Positions 24,251 through 34,479 of a stretch of DNA of 64,000 nt are shown here, one piece after another (positions within the stretch are counted from its first letter, which is position 1; each line of letters opens with the position of its first letter). The DNA is from Physcia stellaris (taxonomy: Eukaryota; Ascomycota; Lecanoromycetes; Caliciales; Physciaceae), in contig JABSSW010000002.1 in NCBI GenBank assembly GCA_018902385.1, forward strand, positions 434,001 to 498,000, written 5' to 3'. Under the pieces are notes generated by a model that saw nothing but the letters and a program-made list of their open reading frames with translations, was not told where the DNA came from and made no database searches. The position numbers and the translations under genes are program-made.

Positions 24251-25419
24251 TCAATCCACAGAATCGTCCCTCCCGGGCTCAGTGTTAAGCATGCGGTTCA
24301 ATAAGATGCAAGCTTCCCTGTAGTATATTTCAACTTTGGGATTGAGGACAAATGCTGGCATTTTATCAAATGCATGCTTTTCTTCCTCAATTATCGTACA
24401 GTTTACTCGCTTTCCCAACTGCTTCAGGCGTTGCGCGAACGATTTGCCTTCAGCGAGAAGCATGTCCCATTCACACAGATAAAGGACAATTTCATCAGGC
24501 AAAGCCTTATTGAGCAGCTCATCGGACGCTAACGCTGGCGAAACGAAGTGAGACCGTAGATCCTCGTCGTTTGGAAGATAAGATGCGTCAAAAAGATCTG
24601 TGAAAAACTTAGGAAGGGTTTTTTCAGGCCGTATCGAGGCAGCTCGTTTTTCATCCCGTGAGATTGAGTAGTCAAGAATAGGATAAAACGAAACGATACC
24701 CATGAGTCGTGGAATATTATGTGGCGTTAGGTTTGGACCAATTGGACTCGTGCCAGTGGTACTAAGTGCCTCAAGGGAAGCATGGAGCTTAAGTGGTATG
24801 CTGAATGTCATGTTACCACCGGCTGAGAAGCCACAGAGTATCATTTGTGAAGCATCTATGCCGAACCCTTCCTGGTTATTAGCAAGGTATAGTAAGGCCT
24901 CGAGACCATCTTCGACTGCGGCTGGAAATGGATGCTGAGGGGCAAGTCTATACTCTACGCTGACGAACACGGCACGGACTTCCTGAAGGACAAAAGAAGC
25001 TGTTGATAGGGGTGGGGTTAGCGTTTGGTCGAATACTTGTCAAGCATCGGGTCCACAAGGTTTTAGGAGAACACCTTATGATTAAGTAAACAGTGTAGGA
25101 GGGAACTCTGAAGACCATAGAAACACCTACCCCAACGTCCGTCATCAAGCGCTGTACCTAGGGTGAACCCACCGCCATGGAAGTTGACTATGACAGGAAA
25201 TCGTTCTCCTTCCATCCGGCGGCTGTAGTCTTCCCGGACGTAGAAATGGAGGTCGACAAATCCATCGCCATCTCCTTTGACGGTGCTTGGAGTGAACCGG
25301 CGGGAGAATTGTGGCACTTTAGGTTTGGGAACAGGGAAATCGTGGATCCACGTCCCGATCTTACCAAGTGCCCGCCACCAGGCAGCTTGTATTGAGAGAC
25401 CCGTCCTCCTTTCAGCCAT
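24251..25419 (-). CDS. erdH: alpha/beta hydrolase, candidate ergosteryl-aspartate hydrolase (ErdH)
   Basis: Two exons, 25419-25131 and 24999-24251, join through a 131-nt intron in phase and give 345 residues. The protein is a hormone-sensitive-lipase-type alpha/beta hydrolase (abhydrolase_3). It has an oxyanion motif HGGGF at 81-85, a nucleophile elbow GFSAGG with Ser155, an acid in CEWD (Asp275) and a histidine in EEKHAF (His305). VEYRLAPQHPFPAAVEDGL is the typical conserved stretch between them. No signal peptide is visible. It stands head to head with the AspRS-DUF2156 fusion, sharing about 0.65 kb or more of upstream DNA. Fungi that make ergosteryl-aspartate are known to have a dedicated alpha/beta hydrolase, ErdH, that removes the aspartate. 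The assignment here rests on position plus fold, so the symbol is an inference. Otherwise it is a general esterase. Confidence 0.65.
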
Positions 25420-26060
25420 GGTCCGATGGCCAACTTCTTGCCAAAAGGCGAATGACTACGTGAGGTCGCTGCTGGGATTACCGAAGTGATCTCTTCACCT
25501 AACTCGATGTGTTGCTCGTTGCCACATTCAAGCATCCTCCTCTTGCAAGTCTTGGAATTCTGTAGGGGTAATTGATGCGCGTGAACAAGTGTCCAACAAT
25601 TCAAATATTGAGAACGATGGATATTCTAACGGCCGGAGACATGTTAGTCACTGGATCAAAAACAGGAAGGAGGTACACTGACAGGCCCATGTGTTTCTAG
25701 TAGTAGACACGTAAGAGGTAAGCTATCTGAAGATTTGGGCGCTGTAACATGGAATAGCCTTAGATCTCATTGCCATCAGGTTGACTGCTACCAACGGGAC
25801 ACTGCCGCCTTCCCAAGATTCTGCACACGCTTCGTACCTGAGTTGGCTGACACGTGATTTGTGAGTGATTGATTTGAGGGCGACGTCACATAATATGACG
25901 TCCGTTTCCGATGAGTCCGTGTTGTAAGCACCGTCGGTCTTCGGAGGCTCATTTACGACAGTCATCGAACCTTCCTCGGCTGAGTGAGCACTGCAAGAAT
26001 CTACATATACAAGAAGATTCCTGCCATCGTGCTCTTTTTTCAGACTTTTCGACAACATGA
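25420..26060. promoter_or_regulatory. shared upstream region between the divergent hydrolase and erdS
   Basis: About 640 bp lies between the hydrolase start codon and the first open coding sequence of the AspRS fusion. I see no gene here. A minus-strand frame (25723-26058) has no recognisable sequence. Divergent arrangement makes shared regulation possible, but no specific operator was identified. Confidence 0.45.
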
Positions 26061-26456
26061 AGAAAGCATTAACTTTTTTTCAAAAAGGGAGCTGAGCGAA
26101 TTGAAGGAGATGGCGTCGATGGCCATGCTGCCAAGCGCCATAGCCTGGCTTCGGCGCTAAAGACCAACGGGCGGTCTTCTTCGGATAGTGACGGCCTTAG
26201 TCATCTCACCAACGCAGATGGCACACCTTACAGCAAGAACCAGAAGCGCAAAGAGGAGCGAAGACGGAGTCATGAGGCTCGACTCGCCGCGAATGAGCAG
26301 AAGGAGAAGGAGACTCGCAGACGTAAGGAGCAAGAGGACGAGAAGGCCTGGAACGATGAGCCTCATGGAATTAACCGACGATATGGAGACCGGCCTCTTG
26401 TTCAGTCGCAGCAACGCAAGCATGAACGCCGGCAGGCCATTGAGACCATATCCTCC

Positions 26457-29284
26457 ATGAACCCAGGCGAAGAAGTGGTCTTCCGGGCGCGCATACACAC
26501 AATTCGACAGATGAGCTCCAAATTAGCCTTTGTCCTCTTTCGACAACAGCTTCACACAGTACAAGGTGTCCTAGCAGAAGAGGGGAACATCATATCCCAG
26601 CACATGGTCCAGTGGGCCGAGGGTATTGCTACTGGCTCAATTGTTCTTGTCAAGGGTGTGATACAAACCCCTAAGGAGCCAGTCAAAGCGTGCTCGGTCA
26701 AGAATCAAGAAGTCCTCATCCGGGAATTGCATGTCATCTCAAGGAGGCCTTTAGCGGTGCCATTCACTGCGTATGAGGATGAAAATTCGAGGAATCACGA
26801 GCTCGCAGGAGAGAAGGCCAACATCAGCGACCGACTCCGCCTGAACAACCGCATACTCGATCTGCGAACTCCGGCCTCGCAAGCGATCTTCCGTGTCAAT
26901 TCCGGCGTTGGAAACGTCTTCAGATCATATCTTGATTCTCGAGGCTTCATTGAAATTCACACCCCGAAGTTACAAGGTGGTGCTACCGAGTAAGTCTTTC
27001 GTAATCCAGTCTACCCGCTCGGGATCCCATCTAAAGACATCAAACATATTTTACGATGGCTCAACTTGACATACTTATCCTGCAGCTGTATGTTGGACCG
27101 AAAATGGAGATGCTGACTCGGAAACTACCAACAGGTCGGGTTCTAGCGTATTCCAACTTGACTATTTTGGTCGCCCTGCCTTCCTGGCCCAGAGCCCTCA
27201 ACTTGCGAAGCAAATGTGTATCGCGGCAGACTTCGAAAAAGTATACGAGATTGGGCCGGTATTCAGGGTTAGTAGCATTCTCAGCTTTCTTTCCCTCTTC
27301 TGCCTGTCTCACCTTTTGAGACATCTCTCAAGGGCAATGCTGACTCAGAGATTTATTTAGGCTGAGAACTCCAACACACACAGGCATCTTACTGAATACA
27401 CGGGATTAGACCTGGAGATGGCTATCGAGGAGCATTATCATGAAACTCTCGAGCTGATACTGGATACTCTCAAGGCTGTTTTTGAAGGGGTCTACAAACG
27501 ATATGGCAAGGAATTGGACTTCATAAAGCATCACTTCCCGCACGAGGATCTTGTGTGGCTGGATGAAACCCCTCGAATTCCTTTCGCAGAAGGCATCCAG
27601 ATGCTCCGGGATAGTGGATGGACCGACGAAAATGGTAACCCCCCCTCACCCAACGAAGACCTACATACACGAGACGAGATCCGTCTGGGGGAACTAGTCA
27701 AAGAAAAGTACAAGACGGACTTCTACGTCCTCGATAAATTTCCCGCCTCTGCAAGGCCTTTCTACACTATGCCTGATCCAACCGATAGCTCAAAGACGAA
27801 TTCCTTTGATATGTTTATCCGAGGTCAAGAAATCCTTACCGGGGGACAACGTATTCACGATCCGCAACTTCTAGAAGAGCAAATGAGAAAGCAAGGGGTA
27901 GACCCTGACAGCATGAAGGAATACATGGAAGGCTTCCGTCTTGGGTACGTATTTTCGGAACCTCTTCGTTCTTTCTAAGTTCCTCAATCAAGCCTGACAG
28001 ACCTCGGAGTACCCGACTTGGGGTGGACTTTGAAGATGATGTCTTCTTCATGTCAGACTCAAATGTTTCGTGCCAAAGACAGTTGCTGACTCTGACATTA
28101 CGAATAGCGCTCCACCCCATGCAGGAGCAGGAATCGGGCTGGAAAGGCTGATCATGCTTATGTTCAAGCTCGAGAACATTCGCCTCGCTTCGCTGTTCCA
28201 TCGCGATCCTAAATCGCTTCCATCCAAGCCGCCTGCGTCCACTCTCCGCCATCCCGCAGACAGCACTCTCGAACCACACTGGGGTCTACGTAATAGAGCC
28301 TCAAGCGAAGACGAAATGCAGCCTTTGGAGAATCTGATTGCCAACTACGGCGATGCAACTAATACATCATGGACTGACGATCGCTATTTGATCTGGCGTG
28401 ACCTTCAAACTGGCGCCGCGGTATCCTACGTGATCGTTGATCGGTCCTATGCCATTATACCAGGCAATCCGCTCTGCGATCCTAGCCAGTACCTGCAAGT
28501 CTTCACAAATTTTCTTAAGTGGCTAAAGAAAGAAACTCACTTCCACCCCATTTCTGTCCTTGGTGGCACAGAGTTGGAGGAAATCCTCGGCCGCATGGGT
28601 TGGAAAACTTTCACTTGCGCCGCAGAACAACGCGTAGACCCAACCAAAAACCCCGCAGAAAGCGACCAGGCTGTTGGCCGCAAAGTCCGGCACGCGGAGA
28701 AAGAAGGCGTTAAGATCATCGACCTCCCGGAAGGCGAAGAACCTCCCAAAGATATCCAGCAAAAGGTCGACCAATTAATACAGAACTGGCTCGCCAACCG
28801 CAAGGGCAGGCAAGTCCATATCTCCGAAATTACGCCCTGGCGCGACTGGCGGCACCGCCGCTACTTTTACGCTCAAGACACCCATGGCAATATCGTGGCG
28901 CTTGTCGTCCTGTCCCAACTCGCCCTCTGCAACGGTTACCAAGTCAAGTGGTCCCTCGACTTCCCTCAAGCCCCGTCTGGGACCATCGAATACATCACCC
29001 TCCACGCAGTCAAAGCCGCCGCTGCGGCAGGCACGAAGAGTCTGACCTTTGGCGCTGCGGCAACGACCGATCTGCACGCGGGCCATAATCTAGGGGGTAT
29101 CAAGATCAAGATGCTGAGTCGCACATATCATTCGATCGCGGAGCAGTTCAAGCTCACGCAGAAGAGCGACTTTAGGCAGAAGTTGGGCGCCGAGGATGAT
29201 CCGGTGTTTGTGTGCTATCCGCCGCATGGGTTAGGTGCGAAAGGGAGTCGGGCGGTGTTGGATTTCTTTGAGAGCGACCATTGA
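26457..29284 (+). CDS. erdS: AspRS-DUF2156 fusion, ergosteryl-aspartate synthase (ErdS)
   Basis: Exons 26457-26989, 27135-27267, 27361-27944 and 28108-29284 join in phase to 808 residues. Residues 1-110 form the OB-fold anticodon-binding domain ([19 protein letters not shown]). The class II AspRS core follows: motif 1 near FIEIHTPKL (about 167-175), QSPQLAKQM, motif 2 [11 protein letters not shown] (221-231) and motif 3 GAGIGLERL (423-431). After a linker, residues 489-808 are a DUF2156 aminoacyl-tRNA transferase domain ([35 protein letters not shown]). This fusion is the known fungal ErdS, which charges tRNA-Asp and moves aspartate to ergosterol. The frame stays open and Lys/Arg/Glu-rich for about 130 codons upstream of 26457 without an ATG. 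The true N-terminus is therefore probably longer, through an undetected exon or a small frame error near 26086. Confidence 0.9.
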
Positions 29285-29508
29285 AGGAGTATTCATAGCA
29301 TAAGTGGAGTGAGAAAGCGATAGAGGGGAAAGTGCATGAGAGCTATAGAGAGAGATACCTATCCTGTTTCTGTCGGTTCGTTTAGCGTGGTGTCTAGGTT
29401 TCAGACTTGATCGAAGACGGCTATGGCCAGGGATAAGAAGCGGGAGTGTACTCCTGCCTGCATTGCTTGATATTATTGTTTGGTGGTAGTCAAACATCAA
29501 ACGTGGTA

Positions 29509-29647
29509 CAGTCCCTTACCACAGCGGGTGGTCAATTTCTCCAATCGCGATTCTCCAGTGACTTGGAAATTTAATCCCTGTGCAGACGCTTACTTCATGA
29601 GGTTAGAACAATCTTATCTACGCTAACCACTTGCTGTGGTAAGGGAC
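29509..29647. mobile_element. MITE-like element, 139 bp, flanked by TA
   Basis: Inverted repeats of 22 bp lie at 29511-29532 and 29626-29647 and match at 20 of 22 positions. The outer part reads GTCCCTTACCACAGC on the left. A TA dinucleotide stands on both sides (29507-29508 and 29648-29649), the target duplication expected of Tc1/mariner/pogo-type elements. The interior of about 93 bp has no coding potential, so it would be non-autonomous. It lies about 220 bp past the erdS stop. Confidence 0.65.
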
Positions 29648-29652
29648 TACCT

Positions 29653-29670
29653 TACTGTACTGTACTGTAC
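29653..29670. repeat. microsatellite (TACTG)n
   Basis: Three TACTG units plus a partial one directly abut the MITE-like element. Confidence 0.8.
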
Positions 29671-29830
29671 ATACATGTTCTGTATCTGTTCGTTGCTGGC
29701 AATCAAGCGAATCTCGAAACATCTCTCTCTTCCTAAAATCCCCCTCCTGGAGCAACATCATGCCAGCCCAATATCCCCTTCCCCGGAAAACACATTCTCT
29801 CCCTCCCCACAAACTTCTGTCCTGATGATA

Positions 29831-31992
29831 CTAGTCATCATTCAGCAAAGACGTAATCCGCATCGACCTCGCTTGGTCGTTTTTATCCCCAGCATGAGCC
29901 TCATCCAAATCCATCCGCATCCCCTCGTCCACCCTATTACCGGCCCTTAACCAGTCATCCACAAAATCCTGCGCCAAGCTTTGTTTCAAACTCGGCAGGA
30001 TCTGCGCAATCGGCGCTCGATACGTCATCCTAGTGCACGCACTCAGCAGCTCATCGATCTGGTACGTGGACGGCGGGCCGATGAGCTCGGCCAGGTCGTC
30101 CGGCAGCGCGATGTTGAGGTCGTTGAGCGAGGTGGCGAACATCTTCTGCAGGGGCGTTGCGAGCGGATAGCTCGCTTTTGCCTCTGCGAGCGACTCGATG
30201 CAGAAGCGGATTGTTTCTTGACAAGAGGAGGCGTCGCGGTCGTGGCTTACGATTGCGTCGCAGATGTGGACGGTGCAGAAGAGCTGGATGGGGGTCTGGT
30301 AAGCGGCGCCGTACCGGTGACGGTAGCGCATCAGTAACGCCAGTCCCTCTCTCGCGTGCTCCACTAAGAGGTCAGCGATTACCGTGTGATTGGAGTCTTT
30401 GGGTTGATCCAGGTATAGGAGGGGCTCGAAGAGGTTGATGAGAGCTACATGATACTGAATGCTAGAATATGGTCAGTATAAAGTCCCTGAATGGGAGAAA
30501 GAAAAGTCACTGCAAAGCCAGTACGTATGGCAGGGGGTTTGCAGTATCGTCGATGCTCTGCAAAATCTCTGGTAACTCGTGTTTCCATTCCCTGTATCTT
30601 TCCCACACTTTCAGCACCCCATCACTGGTGACCAGCCCGTAAGCAGCACAATAAAGAAGGATTGTTTCATGGACGACGCGGTAGAGCTTCGCGAGCTCGC
30701 ACGATGCTGATATCGAGTGTCCATGCTGTGCTGCCATACCAGCGTCCTCTGGTTGCCGGTAGGCTCTCCATGCCATCCCGGCAGCCTCGATTGGTATTCC
30801 CCGAAATACGTCTTTCTTCGGAGAAACAGGGATGGTCGGTTTCATGTAGAGAAAGCCGGACCAAGCCCTACCCAAGTCAGCGGTCATTTGGCTTTGTAAC
30901 GAACCAGAGACAAACGTAAAAAGGGTCACGACTCCCCAAAAGGCAATGCTGTTGGCGTCCTCCGCTTGTTCGAAGTCTCGTTTCGCTATCAATGTCTCGC
31001 TTGCCAGTCTTAGATGCGGCGTTGCCATCAGGCCAGCTCCCGAGCCCAACTCGAAGAGAAATATAACAGAGTAAGTCTGGATGCTCGTCATTTTATTGGG
31101 ATCGGCGGTCGCAAGCCTCGTCTTTGCTTCTTTCAAGAAGTTTTTTTAAGATCAGCAACGAATTCGTCGGTCTGCTCATCGCTGTTTGGTGTGGCTGTTA
31201 ACAAGCAGCATGACATGGCGCAGATGGCGTTAACAAGGGCGGCTGAGCAGTACGTGTCGCTACAGCTTTCGAAACTGCTGATAAACATCCCCTCGTCAAA
31301 GAGCATATGGAAGGGGTGTATCCAGGTGAGATACAGCGTGATCAGGTGTTCAAGAAGTCTTGGGATTGGGGTAACGTTGGTCCAATAACAGAGATCTCCG
31401 TTTTCCACCAGACTCCTTCTATGTCTTTCGACTCTGGCCGTTATTTCCATGTCTGAGGTTGATGACAGCCATTCGGCGATAGACTGCGGGCTATCGCCAA
31501 TTCTAAGACGTTTGACGAGCTCGACACACAGCTCTTCATCTGCAAACGACTCGATTATCTTTTCCGCCCATGCATGTTTCTCTGCTAGAGTGGTATGCTG
31601 TTCCTCAAGATCTTCAGTTTTGCGTTGAAGCTGCCGTATCTCACGCAACATCAGATCTTTCGCGGTCTTAGCATGCACCTCGTAACGACAATCTTCCATC
31701 GAACGGCTGGAACATCTAAAGCAAGCAGGTTTCGCGCCATTGCACTTGCAAGAAAGGGACAAGTCAGTCTGGCTGTCAGACACGGGTGGGAGGGTAATGC
31801 CACCTTCGCACGAGCTTTCTGGCAATTTGTGCAAGCGTTGGGGGTGACAGTTCCATTGACTCGGCGCCTTCTCTGTCTTGGAGGGAGGTCTGGGCCTCTG
31901 TTCTGGCTGGTCTGTGAAGAGCTTGAGCTGGCGCGAGAAGTCGAGGCTTCAGGGCGTGTAGGCGGAGATGCCTCCGAAGGCGTGCCTGTCAT
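29831..31992 (-). CDS. Zn2Cys6 fungal transcription factor with one apparent frame break
   Basis: Exon 1 (31992-31804) and exon 2 (from 31744) join in phase to form a canonical zinc cluster, CTNCQKARAK then CNGAKPACFRC and a last Cys (spacing 2-6-6-2-7). A Leu/Glu-rich coiled coil follows (IRQLQRKTEDLEEQHTTLAE), then the fungal transcription factor middle homology region (LEHLITLYLTWIHPFHMLFD). The last exon (30461-29831) joins the one before (ending 30512) through a 50-nt intron that restores the family motif LALHIQYHVALINLF. Between exon 2 and the following segment (31136-30512) the frame changes at a run of seven T on the plus strand (31141-31147), with no usable intron. It is a real one-base break or a homopolymer read error. 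The gene converges on erdS and would act in the nucleus; its targets are unknown. Confidence 0.7.
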
Positions 31993-32745
31993 CGCAGGCT
32001 ACTCGCTAATCGGGACAGATGCTGCGCCAAATGATCAGGGATGGCAGGTGCAGTGATGTAAGTGGTGTACAAACAACAGAAGAATAAGGAACGGTCACTG
32101 CAGGTCTTTGTACAAAGAAGAAAGGCTTGGTTCCGTTACTCGTAGGCATAATTTGTTGATGACGGGATCAAGCATCGCATCGGTGATAGCTCCGGCCCTC
32201 TTCCATCGCAATCAGGCTCCGTCCAACCAAAGTGCAGCTCTAGCATCCGTCGTAATAATACCAGATCTTCGTCATGGAAAATCTGCATAATAAGCTAAGG
32301 TGAAGTCAAGAAGCCCATGCTTGCTGTCCTGCAAATCAACATAATCTCTGGTGTACGCCTCAGCTCTCAGAAACAAATCCTTCACGGGATGATTACTACA
32401 AGTCACCCAAGGTATGCCAGATTGGAAGCCAGGAGCATGCTGCAAGACCTACCGAGGCCACAGTGGCCTGGGCTCGGATAGACGACAGTGCGACATCCGA
32501 CCGAGATGATCGGGGAGCGGGCGTTCCTCCGATGTCGCAATGATCTAATCACGATAGCCACCGTATTATTGAGCCACTTATCGAAAACTTGTTTTTGCCA
32601 TCCCGGAGCTTCTTCCTTCCCCATCTCCCCCCTAAATACGGTCGTAAATTCAGTAAGGTATTGCGCCAAGGCCACGTGTCCTAAAGAAGGTACATTCAAT
32701 GTGAACAGCTTCCTCCGGTGACAAAACGAGCTGGTAATGCATAAT
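31993..32745. other. intergenic with weak coding-like traces
   Basis: A minus-strand frame at 32403-32699 (for example GHVALAQYLTEFTTVFRGEM) looks protein-like, but I do not recognise it. It could be a gene fragment. Nothing else was seen. Confidence 0.35.
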
Positions 32746-33338
32746 ATGCCAGTGGTGCTCTACCAGCATTTGCCAGGTCTACGGTTATGCAAATCGTGGC
32801 GGCTGCTGACGACATCATCTCCAGCGGCAACGCCTCCTCTTTTCAGCAGCAGTGTCCCTCCTTAGCCCTGCAAAGAATTCGCTGTCCGAGTTGATCTGCC
32901 GGTAGTTTCATGTTAGCCCTCTTTTGTTGGTTAAATGCATCCACTACGAGTATTGAGCGATGAGAGACAAGCATCATTTCCAACCACCCCTATCGTTATT
33001 ACTATTCAGGAAGCAGGAAGCCGCACCTGAAATTAGAGATGCCAGTGGTGCTCTACCAGCATTTGCCAGGTCTACGGTTATGCAAATCGTGACGGCTGCT
33101 GACGACATCATTTCCAGCGGCAACGCCTCCTCTTTTCAGCAGCAATGTTTTTCCTTATTAGCTCTGCAAAGAATTCGCTGTCCGAGTTGCTCTGCTCGTA
33201 GTTTCATGTCAGCCTTCTCTTTTTGATTAAATGCATTCACTACGAGTGGTTGAGCGATGAGAGACAAGCATCATTTACAACGACCCCTCTCGTCATTACT
33301 ATGCAGGAAGCAGGAAGCCGCACCTGGAATTAGAGATG
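32746..33338 (+). repeat. tandem duplication, unit about 293 bp, two copies
   Basis: Copy 1 starts at 32746 and copy 2 at 33039; both begin ATGCCAGTGGTGCTCTACCA and end near GAATTAGAGATG. The copies differ by scattered substitutions and small indels. In one frame each copy encodes a peptide like ALPAFARSTVMQIV..ADDIISSGNASSFQQQC. This resembles the alpha-helical C-terminal part of Zn2Cys6 regulators. Just downstream (33338-33500) an acidic tail with NWDIDWMFDSSAL also looks like the end of such a factor. The region may be a transcription-factor gene fragment that duplicated internally. Confidence 0.75.
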
Positions 33339-34479
33339 CTACCTCCCTACTTTCCTTCTTCGGATAACCAAGACATCAATTACTCTTTGCTGGCGGCGCC
33401 AACAACGGACAATTGGGACATAGATTGGATGTTTGACTCAAGCGCGCTTTGTAGCGAGTCTGCCGCAAATGGGGGTGGAATTGGACGCCAGGCTTTCTGA
33501 TCTCAACGGGCATATAAGATGCCTTGGGTTACTGAGCACATAACAAGACACAGTCCTTAGTGCACAGAGCTGAGTCTAAATAAGAATTACTCTGTACGTA
33601 TACATAAGTACCGACCATGACTCCAGTATATTTGAATGTTGTTTTCGATTGAAAATCTCAGTACCCAATTGCTGTGCTTTTTCTTTCACTTCATGCTACG
33701 TCCACTCGTCCAGGCCAATCGCATGATCGCAAAGATCCTCATCCCAGCAGAACAACGTTGTTCTCTCTGAGTTCGCGTTTAGGGGGTGGAGGGAAGGCTT
33801 GGGTCAGAAAACGGAGTGTTTACTTTCAACAGGTTCATTGGGATGCTTGGCGTGAACATCGGATGTATCCCCGATGTGCGGAGCAACATCCGCTCCGCCA
33901 TGACATCACACCCGACTTTTGAGGTTTGAGTGGCATCTCAGATCGGGCTAGGCTGAATACTCGGATTCTCTTGATCCCACCATCGCACTCTGATCGTATC
34001 ATCGCAAGGAATCAATGCTAATCGAACAGTATCCAGGCCCGTAAACTATCGTGTGAGCGCATGACCGAGGAGCTTCATCCGTACATGGATACAGACATAT
34101 TGTTGTTTATTGTTCATCGGACAATTGACAGACGCCGTCAAAGGCTTTCCGAAGTCAAGGGCGCGGAGTATTCAATCAAGCATTTTGCTTCGCAAAAGTA
34201 AGTGGAGAGGTAATCCGCCGAGTCCAGTGATCATGTTTGCATTCTTACACATGTGGACAGATGATATCATATTCATCCCAGCTATTATCACTTTACAGTT
34301 CTTCGAATCGGTCTCTCCATGGCTGTCACTTTGCTCGATAGTTACATCTCACATTCCATGACCGTACAGGAATTGAGGTCACACTTGGCTTTTTGGGCGA
34401 CGAGCATGCCATATTAATTTAGCAGCTGTCAAACATCGTGCCTGCTTTCACCAGCAAATTACACAAACTGCTCGGAATC
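33339..34479. other. intergenic, possible end of a decayed regulator gene
   Basis: The first 160 bases hold the acidic tail trace noted with the tandem duplication. The rest, to the start of the next gene, has no recognisable gene. Confidence 0.4.

Noticed and set aside
25723-26058. Minus-strand 111-codon frame between the hydrolase and erdS
   Set aside because: No recognisable sequence, and it would sit in the shared promoter. Its MLSKSLKK start looks protein-like but is not supported by anything downstream.
26457-29284. The gene as ordinary cytosolic aspartyl-tRNA synthetase
   Set aside because: A full DUF2156 domain of about 320 residues continues in frame after motif 3, which housekeeping AspRS lacks.
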